DNA of 64,000 bases from DATMRF01 sp035566435 (GTDB lineage: Bacteria > Verrucomicrobiota > Verrucomicrobiia > Limisphaerales > UBA8199), in the NCBI GenBank assembly GCA_035566435.1, contig DATMRF010000064.1, forward strand, positions 1-64,000, read 5' to 3'. The notes under the pieces are model-generated. The model made no database searches. It saw only the letters and a list, made by a program, of their open reading frames with translations, and was not told the DNA's origin. This document shows positions 44,345 to 54,239 of this stretch, piece after piece. The first letter of the stretch is position 1; every line of letters begins with the position of its first letter. Both the position numbers and the translations under genes were made by a program.

Positions 44345-47300
44345 ATGCGCTGGCGCCCGTTGATTTGGCTCTGGTCGGGCCTGTTGGTATTGACCGTTCT
44401 GTTGCGCCTCGGCGCCTACCGATGGCCTAATCATAGCCGAGACCGCGTGTTTCCGCCTGCGCGCGTCGCTGCTGAGCAGTCGCTTACGCGCAGCGCGGTC
44501 CTCCCGGGCAACGCCGTCCCGGCTTCCGCGTCCCGTTTTCCTCATCGACTCAGCAACACCACCCGGACGCCAGGTCAATTGGCTCGGAATGACCGGGCCA
44601 TCCTGCTGGAAAATGCGCTGCTCGACACCGAGCAGCCACTTGCCCTGCCGATCCCCGCCAGTTTGCGCTCCCAGGCCGAACCCGGCAGTTACATCGTTCA
44701 ATCCCGTTTGCCTATCGACCGAGCCTTCCGGTCGGTTCTGGAGGGAGCGGGCGGTGTCATTACCGCCTACATCCCCAACAACGCCTACCTCGTTGAAGCT
44801 TCCGCCAGCGTGGCGCGAAGCGTGGCCGCCTCCCCGGAAGTCCAGGCGGTCCTTCCATACGAGCCGTACTACAAGCTGAAGCCTTCTTTGCTGGCGTTGG
44901 TTCTGGAGCAGCCGGAGCCAGGGGGGCAGGGGGCGGTTCACGGTTCAAGGCCGGGAGGTTCTCCCGCAGCACCGCTCGCGTTGAATGTTCTACTGTTCGC
45001 AGCCGCTCACGATACTGCGCTCGGCGCGCTTAGAGGTTTCAACGTGGACATCGTCGCGGAAGAACCCTCACCGTTCGGGCGCTGGCTCAAGGTGCGAACT
45101 TCGCTCGGGCAAGTGCCGGCGCTTGCCCGTTTGCCCGGGGTTCAGGAGATAGAATTGTCGCGCTCGCGCACGCCGGCGAATGACTTGAGCCGCGTCACCG
45201 TAGCGGTTGCTGCGGACGCGCTCACCTCTTCCAATTACCTTGGCCTCACCGGCACGAATGTGCTGATCAATATCAACGACAGCGGTGTGGACGCTGCCCA
45301 GCCGGATTTGTCGGGCCGCGTGTTTTTTGACTCTCCTGGCAGCGGTGTCGATGCCAACGGGCACGGCACACATGTTGCCGGGATCATCGCGGGCAGTGGC
45401 GTCCAGTCCACAACCGTCAGCAGTGCGCCGGGCTCCAGTCTGCCGCCGGTGGCGTTCCAATTCCGCGGCAAGGCACCTGGGGCGACCCTGTTCTCGATGA
45501 CGGCCGCTATGGGCGCCGGCCCGGCCGGCGGGGATGCTTACCTGCAGCAAACCGCCGCGCAAACCAATGCGCTCATCTCGAATAACAGTTGGCATTATTC
45601 AAATGATAACGAGTACGACCTGGCGGCGGCCAGCTATGACGCAGCGGTTCGGGACGCCTTGCCCGGCGTGCCCGGGTCGCAGCCATTGCTGTTCGTTTTT
45701 GCCGCAGGCAATTCCGGAGAAGGAAACGATAACGGGAGCGGCGGCCGTCCGGACACCATTCAATCGCCCGGAACGGCGAAGAACGTCATCACGGTCGGAG
45801 CGCTGGAGCAACTCAGGCTCATCACGAACGCGACGTGGACCTGCACCACCAACGGCGCCACGACTATGTGCCAAACGAATATTCCGTGGCTGGCGATGAC
45901 CGACAGAACGAACCAGGTCGCCAGTTTTTCGAGCCGCGGCAATGTCGGAATCGGTGTTGAGGGGGATTTCGGCCGGTTCAAACCGGACGTGGTCGCGCCC
46001 GGGACGTTCATCCTCTCCGCACGCTCTACCGGATGGGCCGAGCCCGCGTACTACGCCGACACCAACAACGCTTTTAGCGCCTCGCCAGACGCCAACTACT
46101 TCGAGGTGCTGAGCAATCTGAACCAGCCGCTTGGCCCGTTTTATAGGTTTGAGTCCGGCAGCAGCATGGCGGCGGCGGATGTGTCCGGGTCGCTCGCGTT
46201 GATGCAGGAATTCTTTCGAGCGCGCGTGGGCCGCACCAACAGTCCGGCGCTGATGAAAGCCCTTTTGATTAACGGCGCCCGCTCCCTGGGCGGCCCTTAC
46301 GACGTGCAGGCTACCGGCCCTACGAATTTTCAAGGCTGGGGAATGATCCGATTGCCTAACAGCGCGCCGGCCGCGTTGACCAACATTGGTGCTACCGCCC
46401 ACCCCATGGTTCTCTTCGATCAGGATCCGCTTAACGCGCTGGCCACTGGACAATCCGAAACGCGCTATGTGGCTTTGTCTCCGTCCGCGCGGAACCAGCC
46501 GCTGCGTTTCACACTCGCCTGGACCGACCCCCCGGCCAGCCCGCTGGCCAGCCTGAAGCTTGTCAACGACCTCGACCTGCTCATCACCAACCTCGACACC
46601 GGCAGCGTCTTTTTCGGCAACGACATTCCCCCCGGCTCACAATTCAACCTCGCGTGGCAAACGAAACTTGCGCCAAATCTCGACTCCGTCAACAACGTCG
46701 AGAATGTTTACCTCGCACCACCGCTGGACGCGAACTATTCCGTCACCGTGCTGGCACGGCGCGTCAACGTCAACGCAGTCACCGCGAACACCAATGCTAT
46801 CGTTCAGGATTATGCGCTGGTTATGTCCAGCGCCGACGGTCAGGTGGCGGACGCGCTCAGCGTCACAGACGCCCCCACAGTGTCGGCCGGCGCGCCGCTG
46901 CTGACGGTCATCAGCAACACGTTCGACGCCAGCCCGGTTGATTGGGGGACTGTTATGCTGCACCAGCGAGTCGGCGCCAACGCACCGCTACCGGACACGA
47001 ATTCCATGCCGTTACCGGGCTTTACCAACGCAGTGCTCACGATCGGCTCGCCAAGCCAATGGCACTTCTACGTGCTTACCAACGAAACCGCTTTCACCAA
47101 CGCTGTTTTTCTCACCTTCCTGCCCGCGACGATCGCACTGCCGCGTGGTGGCGTAACGGCGACCATTGGCCCCACCAATGCGACGCGCCAGGAGGCAGAT
47201 ATCGACCTTTACGTTTCGCGCGACCACGGGCTGACCAATCTCGACCCTGCAGTCCTCGCGGGGGCGGAGATGTCCCTTAGTCGTGGAGGAGCGGAAACTA

Positions 47301-50155
47301 TCGTCTATTCCAATGCGACCCCCGGCATGTATTACATCGGCGTCAAATCCGAGTCCCAGGAAGCGGCCGAATATGGCTTGTTAGCTGACTTTAGCGAGCT
47401 GCCGTTCGCGCAGGACGATGGGTTGGGCAACGAGGTTTTGCGTGGTTTTCCGGCTCCGGCCAGGCTTCCCGGAGGCAGCTCCTCGCGGCCTGGGATTGCC
47501 GACCTGTTCTGCCTGGACCTGAATCCGATGGCAGTGCGCCGCGTGGTGGTCACCAACACCCTCACGCATCCGAACCTGGCGGAGCTGGTCGGCACTCTGA
47601 CGCACGACAACGCCTCGGTTGCCCTCAACCAGCATTCTCCGACCGGGCCTGCCGTTCAGCAGTCATTCATCTACGATGACAGCGGGGAAGGGGATATTCC
47701 CGGCGTGCAGCCGACAGATGGCCCAGGCAGTTTACGCGTTTTCGATGTCGTGTCGGGCCTTGGTCAATGGCGGCTTACGATGGAAGGTACCAACCAGCCG
47801 GGCACCAACGAGAGTCTTACTTTGTTCCTCGAACGGCAACCCGACCTTGCCGCGGGCGTTAGCGCAACAATCCTGCCCGGCGCCTGTCGCCAGGATTTCC
47901 TTTACGTGCCGCCCCAGGCCAGCAACGTGACCGCATCCGTAAGCCTGGTCGCCGGGCAGGGGCCGCTTTCGTTGCAGCTTTGTCCGGTTGACGCAGCAAC
48001 CACTGCTTGCCTCACGCTTGTGATAACTGGCGCCGGGGCCTCGGCGACTCTAACCGCCGATGATGCCAGCCATCCGCCGCTGAATGCTGGGACTTATGTG
48101 TTGCGCCTCTGCAACCAGGACACCGCGTCCGTTTCGGTAAACAGCCTCGCTACCCTCGTCCTTAACCCGAACCCACCTTCCCCTAACATCTTCATGTCGC
48201 CAGGACCCGTTTCCATCCTGGATGATGCGGTCACGTCTTCGAGCATCCAGGTGACCAATGCCGACGCCATCAGCTCTGTTGCCGTTGGCGTGCGCATTGA
48301 TCATCCGCGGGTCTCCGATCTGGTTTTGCACCTAGTCAGCCCGAAAGGCACCCGAATCCTGCTGGAGGAGAACCGCGGGGGCGCCACCACCAATGGTCTG
48401 GGCGGAGAGTTGATCACAACGAATGTAACGCCGGTTTCATTTGCTGGTGGTCCCGAAGCAGTCACCAACGTCTTTGATACCGGCCAGACGGCCGGCACGC
48501 TCACAATTAATTACGACTTTTACGCGCTTCCCGACACGATGCACCTCTATTACGAAGGCCAGCTTATCTGGGACTCGGGCCTGGTCAGCTTTGCGGGCGT
48601 CACCAATATCCATTACGGCCCCGGGGGTTCGACCCTCATCACGGTCATCATGAACGAAGGCGGCAACCCGAACACCAACACTGCCTGGTTTTACAAGTTG
48701 ACTTCAACGCGGGTGGACCCGTTGTTCCTGACTTTTTGCGAAAACACCAACCTGGCCGTCGTCCCGATCAAATTTGCGCCAGCCCCGTTCACCAACTTCA
48801 ATTATCTCGGAACAATATCGGCGCCCTCGAATGGCCTGTTTTATCTTCCGGAGGAAAGCCTGGACATGCTGGCCGGCGAGCCAGCGCGCGGGTCCTGGAC
48901 GCTCGAGATTTCGGACACCCGTGCCGGCGCAACCGATCCGCCGCCGCTATTGTTGAGCTGGCAATTGGGCCTGCTCCTGCGCAGCTCGCTGCCGGTCCCT
49001 CTGCCACTGGCTGCAGGGTTGGCGAGCACCAATGCTCTGGGGGCGGGGCAAATCCAATGGTTTACAGTCGATGTTCCCGGTTGGGCCAGTTTCGCTTCGA
49101 ACACGCTGGTGTTTGCGACCGCTCCTGTGCACGTTTGGTTCAACCAGACCGCTCCTCCGGCGGGCACCAACGCCGGCGATTTTGCGCTGCTGCTCAATTC
49201 CACAGGCGGCTCCAGGTTGCTCCAAACGAATGGCACGCCGCGCCTGACTCCAGGCGCGCGCTACTATCTCGGCGTGCAAAACACCAACCTCGCCGCGGTG
49301 ACGTTCGATCTACAGGTGAGTTTTGACGTGGGCAGCGTCGTCGTCCTGCAAGACGCAATTCCTTATCCCAACACCAATCCCGGCCCCGGTAACTCTGCTG
49401 ACTATTACCTCTACGTCGTTTCCACTAACGCGGTGCGCGCCCAGTTCGAGATCAACGGCCCCACCGCCGACATGACCTTGATCGCGCGCAAAGGCTTGCC
49501 ACTGCCAACGCTTGCTGCTTACGACTACCTCAGCGCCAATCCCGGCACGAACGATGAACTGGTGGTTGTTTATGACTATTCCAGCCCCGTCCCTCTGACG
49601 CCCGGGAATTGGTTCCTGGCGGCCGTCAACGTGACCGGTCTTCCAGCAGCCTACTCCATCCTGGCCACTGAGTTTTCGACCTTCGGAACCAACATTACGG
49701 TCTCGAACGAGTCTGCGACCAGCAACGATTTCTGTTTCTCCTGGACCTCTCTGCCCGGAGTGCATTACTTCGTCCAAGGCAAGGCTAGTCTCCAGGACAC
49801 CAACTGGACCACCGTCTCCCCTACCGTCACCGCGAACGATGTCCTCACCACTTATTGCGTCGCCCTGCCGTCACCGTTTCATTTCTTTCGTGTCCACGAG
49901 GGCATCGTGGTTACGCCTCCGCCCGTGCTGATTTCTGCGCTTTCGACCTCGACCGGGAATATGGTGCTGAAGTGGACCGCTCCCACGAACAGTCAATTCA
50001 GCGTCCACTGGACCCCTTCCCTCAACCCGGCGACCTGGAACGCTTTTACCAATATTGTCACATCCGCCAACAGCTCGTTCTCGTTCGTGGACGATGGTTC
50101 CCAATCCGGGAGACCACGGCAGGCGCGATATTACCGCTTGCAATTGGTGCCTTAA
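44345..50155 (+). CDS. Giant exported subtilisin-family (S8) protein, paralogue of the preceding gene
   Basis: A 1936-residue paralogue that starts 51 bp downstream, with the same opening (MRWRP) and the shared propeptide phrases LARND.AILLENALLDT and YIPNNAYLV. The catalytic triad is D312 (INDSGVDAAQPDL), H340 (NGHGTHVAG) and S607 (ESGSSMAAAD). A P-like domain begins near 1283 (SILDDAV...LVSPKGTRILLEE) and ends near 1499-1546 (YLPEESLDML ... GSWTLEISDTRAG), with only about 150 residues between the halves and no LamG modules. The landmark VPIKFAPAPF is present in both proteins. The C-terminus has two repeats of a W.A..N-type Verrucomicrobiota domain ending ARYYRLQLVP. A tandem duplication followed by domain loss or gain is the simplest origin. 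Confidence 0.88.
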   Translation: MRWRPLIWLWSGLLVLTVLLRLGAYRWPNHSRDRVFPPARVAAEQSLTRSAVLPGNAVPASASRFPHRLSNTTRTPGQLARNDRAILLENALLDTEQPLALPIPASLRSQAEPGSYIVQSRLPIDRAFRSVLEGAGGVITAYIPNNAYLVEASASVARSVAASPEVQAVLPYEPYYKLKPSLLALVLEQPEPGGQGAVHGSRPGGSPAAPLALNVLLFAAAHDTALGALRGFNVDIVAEEPSPFGRWLKVRTSLGQVPALARLPGVQEIELSRSRTPANDLSRVTVAVAADALTSSNYLGLTGTNVLININDSGVDAAQPDLSGRVFFDSPGSGVDANGHGTHVAGIIAGSGVQSTTVSSAPGSSLPPVAFQFRGKAPGATLFSMTAAMGAGPAGGDAYLQQTAAQTNALISNNSWHYSNDNEYDLAAASYDAAVRDALPGVPGSQPLLFVFAAGNSGEGNDNGSGGRPDTIQSPGTAKNVITVGALEQLRLITNATWTCTTNGATTMCQTNIPWLAMTDRTNQVASFSSRGNVGIGVEGDFGRFKPDVVAPGTFILSARSTGWAEPAYYADTNNAFSASPDANYFEVLSNLNQPLGPFYRFESGSSMAAADVSGSLALMQEFFRARVGRTNSPALMKALLINGARSLGGPYDVQATGPTNFQGWGMIRLPNSAPAALTNIGATAHPMVLFDQDPLNALATGQSETRYVALSPSARNQPLRFTLAWTDPPASPLASLKLVNDLDLLITNLDTGSVFFGNDIPPGSQFNLAWQTKLAPNLDSVNNVENVYLAPPLDANYSVTVLARRVNVNAVTANTNAIVQDYALVMSSADGQVADALSVTDAPTVSAGAPLLTVISNTFDASPVDWGTVMLHQRVGANAPLPDTNSMPLPGFTNAVLTIGSPSQWHFYVLTNETAFTNAVFLTFLPATIALPRGGVTATIGPTNATRQEADIDLYVSRDHGLTNLDPAVLAGAEMSLSRGGAETIVYSNATPGMYYIGVKSESQEAAEYGLLADFSELPFAQDDGLGNEVLRGFPAPARLPGGSSSRPGIADLFCLDLNPMAVRRVVVTNTLTHPNLAELVGTLTHDNASVALNQHSPTGPAVQQSFIYDDSGEGDIPGVQPTDGPGSLRVFDVVSGLGQWRLTMEGTNQPGTNESLTLFLERQPDLAAGVSATILPGACRQDFLYVPPQASNVTASVSLVAGQGPLSLQLCPVDAATTACLTLVITGAGASATLTADDASHPPLNAGTYVLRLCNQDTASVSVNSLATLVLNPNPPSPNIFMSPGPVSILDDAVTSSSIQVTNADAISSVAVGVRIDHPRVSDLVLHLVSPKGTRILLEENRGGATTNGLGGELITTNVTPVSFAGGPEAVTNVFDTGQTAGTLTINYDFYALPDTMHLYYEGQLIWDSGLVSFAGVTNIHYGPGGSTLITVIMNEGGNPNTNTAWFYKLTSTRVDPLFLTFCENTNLAVVPIKFAPAPFTNFNYLGTISAPSNGLFYLPEESLDMLAGEPARGSWTLEISDTRAGATDPPPLLLSWQLGLLLRSSLPVPLPLAAGLASTNALGAGQIQWFTVDVPGWASFASNTLVFATAPVHVWFNQTAPPAGTNAGDFALLLNSTGGSRLLQTNGTPRLTPGARYYLGVQNTNLAAVTFDLQVSFDVGSVVVLQDAIPYPNTNPGPGNSADYYLYVVSTNAVRAQFEINGPTADMTLIARKGLPLPTLAAYDYLSANPGTNDELVVVYDYSSPVPLTPGNWFLAAVNVTGLPAAYSILATEFSTFGTNITVSNESATSNDFCFSWTSLPGVHYFVQGKASLQDTNWTTVSPTVTANDVLTTYCVALPSPFHFFRVHEGIVVTPPPVLISALSTSTGNMVLKWTAPTNSQFSVHWTPSLNPATWNAFTNIVTSANSSFSFVDDGSQSGRPRQARYYRLQLVP

Positions 50156-50230
50156 GTCAATGCAACTTGTAGCTTGCAATCATGCAGCCCCACGGTAAGA
50201 TAATCATATTCGCAACGTCAGGAAGGAATT

Positions 50231-50857
50231 ATGAGAAACATCTTGAGGATCTTCGCACTCATCGGGGCGATCTGCAGCGCCCAAGCGCAGGGAACTTCCG
50301 AAGCGGTGTCGAGCTACACGCTTCCCGCTGCCGCAGGTTTCTTGTCGGGCACAGGCGGCTGGGCTTTCAAACCCAATATCAACATGGCCGTCACTAACCT
50401 CGGCTGTCTGCAGTATCTGGTTTCTGGCCCCAACGGTCAGGGGAATATGCAGGTAGGCTTGTGGGCCAATGGCGGCCAGTTGTTGGCCTCGGCCTCAATC
50501 GCTTCCACCAACCCGCTGCTGAACTTCACGCTCTATGCCGCGATTAACCAGGTTTTCCTTAACGCGGGGAGTACCTACGTGGTCGGAATATATTCACCCA
50601 GCGGTAGTGTATTGCTCAACCTCGTCACTCAGGGCGTTGATGGCTCTGCTACCCTCTCGCCAGATCTTCAGTTGCTGGGTTCAGCGACGGGGACTCCTGG
50701 CTTTGTTTATCCCGGTTCGGTCAGCGCCAACAACACTTTGCTCCTTGGCCCCAACTTTCAATACCGGCCAGTGGTTCCCGAACCCTCCGCCTTGGCCCTG
50801 CTCAGCCTCGGCGGCGTGGGTTGGGCCGTCCGGCGCAAGACGAGACGTAACGTGTGA
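50231..50857 (+). CDS. PEP-CTERM sorted exported protein with DUF4082-like domain
   Basis: A 208-residue protein with a signal peptide (MRNILRIFALIGAICSAQAQ), a beta-rich body resembling DUF4082 (WAFKPNINMAVTNLGCLQYL ... STYVVGIYSPSG, about residues 35-125), and a C-terminal PEP-CTERM sorting tag: VVPEPSALALLSLGGVGWAV followed by RRKTRR. Such tags are processed by an archaeosortase/exosortase and mark proteins for the cell envelope or exopolysaccharide. The exosortase is not in the window. GGAAGG at 50221-50226 precedes the ATG. It lies 75 bp after the second giant protease. Confidence 0.88.
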   Translation: MRNILRIFALIGAICSAQAQGTSEAVSSYTLPAAAGFLSGTGGWAFKPNINMAVTNLGCLQYLVSGPNGQGNMQVGLWANGGQLLASASIASTNPLLNFTLYAAINQVFLNAGSTYVVGIYSPSGSVLLNLVTQGVDGSATLSPDLQLLGSATGTPGFVYPGSVSANNTLLLGPNFQYRPVVPEPSALALLSLGGVGWAVRRKTRRNV

Positions 50858-51060
50858 TGCGTGACTCGCATCACGCACGCCTCCGCTCCGCAGCGAGACC
50901 GACAAGGCGTGCGGGTTCCACCGTGCTCGGTCGCTGCCATCCGTGCTGAGTCTTTGTGGCATTTGCTGAGGATTTGGGCTTGTTCTGACAGCAGTTCTTC
51001 TTTGCTTCCTCGAGTTTGCCCGGTAGAGTTATCGATTGTTTAACCGGAGAATTCGGGTCT

Positions 51061-54000
51061 GTGAGCAAGCAATTCATCAGGATCGGCGGCGCGCGTGAGC
51101 ACAACCTCAAGAACCTCACGCTCAATATCCCGCGCGACAAGCTGGTCGTCATTACCGGCCTGAGCGGTTCGGGCAAATCCTCCCTTGCGTTCGATACGAT
51201 TTACGCCGAAGGCCAGCGCAAGTATGTCGAGTCCCTTTCCGCCTATGCCCGCCAGTTCCTGGACCAAATGCAAAAGCCGGACGTGGACTTCATCGAGGGT
51301 CTCTCTCCGGCAATCGCCATTGAGCAGCGCGGATCGGGCTCGAGCCCCCGTTCCATCATCGCAACTACGACGGAGATATACGACTACCTCCGTCTGCTCT
51401 ATGCCCACGTGGGGCAGCCTTACTGCCCGGAGACCGGGGTGCCTATCGTCCGCCAATCCACCAGTGATATAGTGGACCGGATACTCTCCCTGCCGCCTCG
51501 CACGCGAGTCATGCTCCTGGCCCCGGTCGTGCGCGAACAAAAGGGCGAATTTCGCGATGTCGTCGAGCGACTCTCGCGGGAGGGTTTTGTCCGGGCTCGC
51601 ATCGATGGTGAGTTGGTCGAGTTGGCCAACGGCGTTCGCGTCAAGCTCGACGGGAAACAAAAGCACACGATCGAAGCGGTCGTGGACCGGCTGGTACTCG
51701 ACGAAAGAATCCGGATTCGGTTGAGCGATTCCGTCGAAACTGCGCTTAAGTGGGGCGACGGCGTTCTGCTCACGCTGCACCAAGCCTCGGACGGACAGCC
51801 TGCAACCCGTGCTGCGCAGTCCGCTGCCGCCGAGGTTCCGACTCAAACTCCAATCCCCGAAGGCGGCGTTTCGCATACAGGCGTTAGTCTCATCTCGCAG
51901 GCCCCGCGCATCACCAGTCAGCTTTCCAGTCCCTGGCTCGAAACCCTCCATTCCAACCGTAATCTCAGTCCGGCCACCGGCAAGAGCTACGAGCCGCTGA
52001 CGCCGAAGCATTTCTCGTTCAATGCCCCGTCCGGCGCGTGCCCGGTCTGCCATGGCCTCGGGCAAAAGATGGTTTTCGACGAGGGCTTGATCGTGCCCGA
52101 TCCCGAGAAATCGCTCGAACAGGGCGCGGTCCTGCCGTGGCGCCGCGGCGGCAAACGGATGGTCGTCTATTACAAAGCGTTGCTGCGCGCCGTCGCCGGG
52201 CATTACCAGCAGAGCCTGGAGGCGCCCTACAAGGATCTCCCGGAGGATTTTAAACAGGCGCTGCTTCACGGCTCGGGCCAAACCGAGGTCGAGTTCACCT
52301 TTTGGCGTGCGGGCAAACTGAGCAAAATCACCCGCCCGTTCGAGGGCGTGGTGCCGAACCTGGAGCGCTTGTACCAGGAGAGCGAAAGCGAGTTCACCCG
52401 CAACCGCCTGAAGGCCTTCATGAGCCCCCAATTCTGCGACGCCTGCAATGGCCGACGGCTCAAGCCCGAAATCCTTGCCGTCCGTTTGGGGGGTGCCAAC
52501 GACAGGGAACACTTCGCGGCACGCGACCTCTCGTCGCCAGACAACGTCGCGCCCCAATCATCGCCCGCCAATCATCCGTCACGCATCACCCACCACGCAC
52601 CGCACCCCGCCCTCCCCGGCCTCTCCATCATGGACGTGTGCGCCCTTTCGGTAGAAAAGGCCGACGAGTTTTTCGCCACCCTCAAGCTCACTGAATTCCA
52701 GGAGAAAATTGCCCATGACGTCGTCAAGGAAATCCGGGCCCGGCTCGGTTTTCTGAAGAACGTCGGTTTAGGTTACCTGACCCTCGACCGCGAGAGCGGC
52801 ACGTTGAGCGGCGGCGAAGCCCAGCGCATCCGCCTGGCTACGCAGATCGGCGCCGGGTTGGTGGGTGTGCTCTACATTCTCGATGAGCCGAGCATCGGCC
52901 TCCATCAGCGTGACAATGACCGCTTGCTGAGCACCCTCGAAGGGTTGCGCGACCTCGGCAACTCTGTGCTCGTCGTCGAGCACGATGCCGACACGATCCG
53001 CCATGCCGATTATATTCTCGACCTCGGCCCGGGCGCGGGTGTGCGTGGCGGTGAACTGGTCGCGGCTGGCACTCAGGCTGAGGTGCTGGCCCATCCGCAA
53101 TCATTGACCGCCAAATACCTCAACGGCGAACTGTCGATTCCCGTTCCCCGCCAGCGTGTCAAACCTGCGCCGGAGCGCGGCTGGCTCGAAGTGCTGGGCG
53201 CGCGCGAGAATAACTTGAAGAACATCGACGTGCGCATCCCGTTGGGCACCTTGACCTGTGTGACCGGCGTCAGCGGTTCGGGTAAGAGCACACTGGTGGA
53301 TGATATTCTGCGGCGGGCGTTGTTTCGGAAATTTTTCGGCTCCAAGGAGCGTCCCGGCGCGCACCGTGCCATGAAGGGATTCGAGAACCTCGACAAAGTC
53401 ATCGTGATCGATCAGACGCCAATCGGCAGGACGCCGCGCAGCAACCCAGCCACTTACACCGGCATGTTCAACCACATCCGTGATTTGTTTGCACGCCTAC
53501 CCACCGCCAGGATTCGCGGGTACGAATCCGGCCGCTTCAGCTTCAACGTCAAAGGCGGACGTTGTGAAAAGTGCCAGGGCGACGGCTTGATCAAGATCGA
53601 GATGCATTTCCTGCCGCCGGTCTATGTCACCTGCGAGGCCTGCAATGGCCGGCGTTACAATCGCGAAACGCTCGAAATCAGTTACAAAGGCCAGAACATC
53701 GCGGACGTGCTCGACATGACCGTGGACGAGGCGGTCACGTTCTTCCGCGCCGTGCCCCAGATTTATGAGCCTTTGCTGACCCTGGCCGAGGTTGGCCTCG
53801 GGTATATTGGTCTGGGCCAGGCGGCGACCACCCTCAGCGGCGGCGAGGCGCAGCGCGTCAAACTGGCGGCCGAGTTGAGCCGCAAGGCCACGGGCCACAC
53901 TCTCTACATTCTCGACGAACCCACCACGGGCTTGCACTTTCACGACGTCGCCAAGCTCCTCGAAGTGCTCTTCAAGCTTCGTGCCTCCGGCAACACCCTT

Positions 54001-54192
54001 CTGGTCATCGAACATAATCTCGACGTCATCAAGACCGCAGATTGGCTTATCGATCTGGGCCCTGAGGGCGGTGACGCGGGGGGCGAAATCGTTGCCCAGG
54101 GCACTCCCGAAACCGTCGCTCGCTCCGTTGCGAGTCACACCGGCCAGTATCTCAAGCGCGTACTAAAGCAACCAGTGGCCGGTAATCAGTAA
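51061..54192 (+). CDS. uvrA: Excinuclease ABC subunit A (UvrA) with two atypical insertions
   Basis: A 1043-residue UvrA started by GTG at 51061 (VSKQFIRIGGAREHNLKNL); about 100 residues longer than the typical 940. Two ABC ATPase modules are complete: Walker A TGLSGSGKSS and GVSGSGKST, signatures LSGGEAQRIRLA and LSGGEAQRVKLA, Walker B LYILDEPS and LYILDEPT. The zinc module CEKCQGDG ... CEACNGRRYN is present. In the first zinc region only C327/C330 (GACPVCHGLG) is visible; the upstream CxxC pair of E. coli UvrA is replaced by LSPATGKSY. Insertions are at about 243-285 (GQPATRAAQSAAAEV...) and about 480-518, the latter encoded by a stuttered CCAATCATC/CACGCATCACC sequence. UvrA recognises DNA damage in nucleotide excision repair. 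Confidence 0.96.
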   Translation: MSKQFIRIGGAREHNLKNLTLNIPRDKLVVITGLSGSGKSSLAFDTIYAEGQRKYVESLSAYARQFLDQMQKPDVDFIEGLSPAIAIEQRGSGSSPRSIIATTTEIYDYLRLLYAHVGQPYCPETGVPIVRQSTSDIVDRILSLPPRTRVMLLAPVVREQKGEFRDVVERLSREGFVRARIDGELVELANGVRVKLDGKQKHTIEAVVDRLVLDERIRIRLSDSVETALKWGDGVLLTLHQASDGQPATRAAQSAAAEVPTQTPIPEGGVSHTGVSLISQAPRITSQLSSPWLETLHSNRNLSPATGKSYEPLTPKHFSFNAPSGACPVCHGLGQKMVFDEGLIVPDPEKSLEQGAVLPWRRGGKRMVVYYKALLRAVAGHYQQSLEAPYKDLPEDFKQALLHGSGQTEVEFTFWRAGKLSKITRPFEGVVPNLERLYQESESEFTRNRLKAFMSPQFCDACNGRRLKPEILAVRLGGANDREHFAARDLSSPDNVAPQSSPANHPSRITHHAPHPALPGLSIMDVCALSVEKADEFFATLKLTEFQEKIAHDVVKEIRARLGFLKNVGLGYLTLDRESGTLSGGEAQRIRLATQIGAGLVGVLYILDEPSIGLHQRDNDRLLSTLEGLRDLGNSVLVVEHDADTIRHADYILDLGPGAGVRGGELVAAGTQAEVLAHPQSLTAKYLNGELSIPVPRQRVKPAPERGWLEVLGARENNLKNIDVRIPLGTLTCVTGVSGSGKSTLVDDILRRALFRKFFGSKERPGAHRAMKGFENLDKVIVIDQTPIGRTPRSNPATYTGMFNHIRDLFARLPTARIRGYESGRFSFNVKGGRCEKCQGDGLIKIEMHFLPPVYVTCEACNGRRYNRETLEISYKGQNIADVLDMTVDEAVTFFRAVPQIYEPLLTLAEVGLGYIGLGQAATTLSGGEAQRVKLAAELSRKATGHTLYILDEPTTGLHFHDVAKLLEVLFKLRASGNTLLVIEHNLDVIKTADWLIDLGPEGGDAGGEIVAQGTPETVARSVASHTGQYLKRVLKQPVAGNQ

Positions 54193-54239
54193 TAGGTACT
54201 CCTCATAAGCAACCCACCACTCACCCATCACCACCCCAT

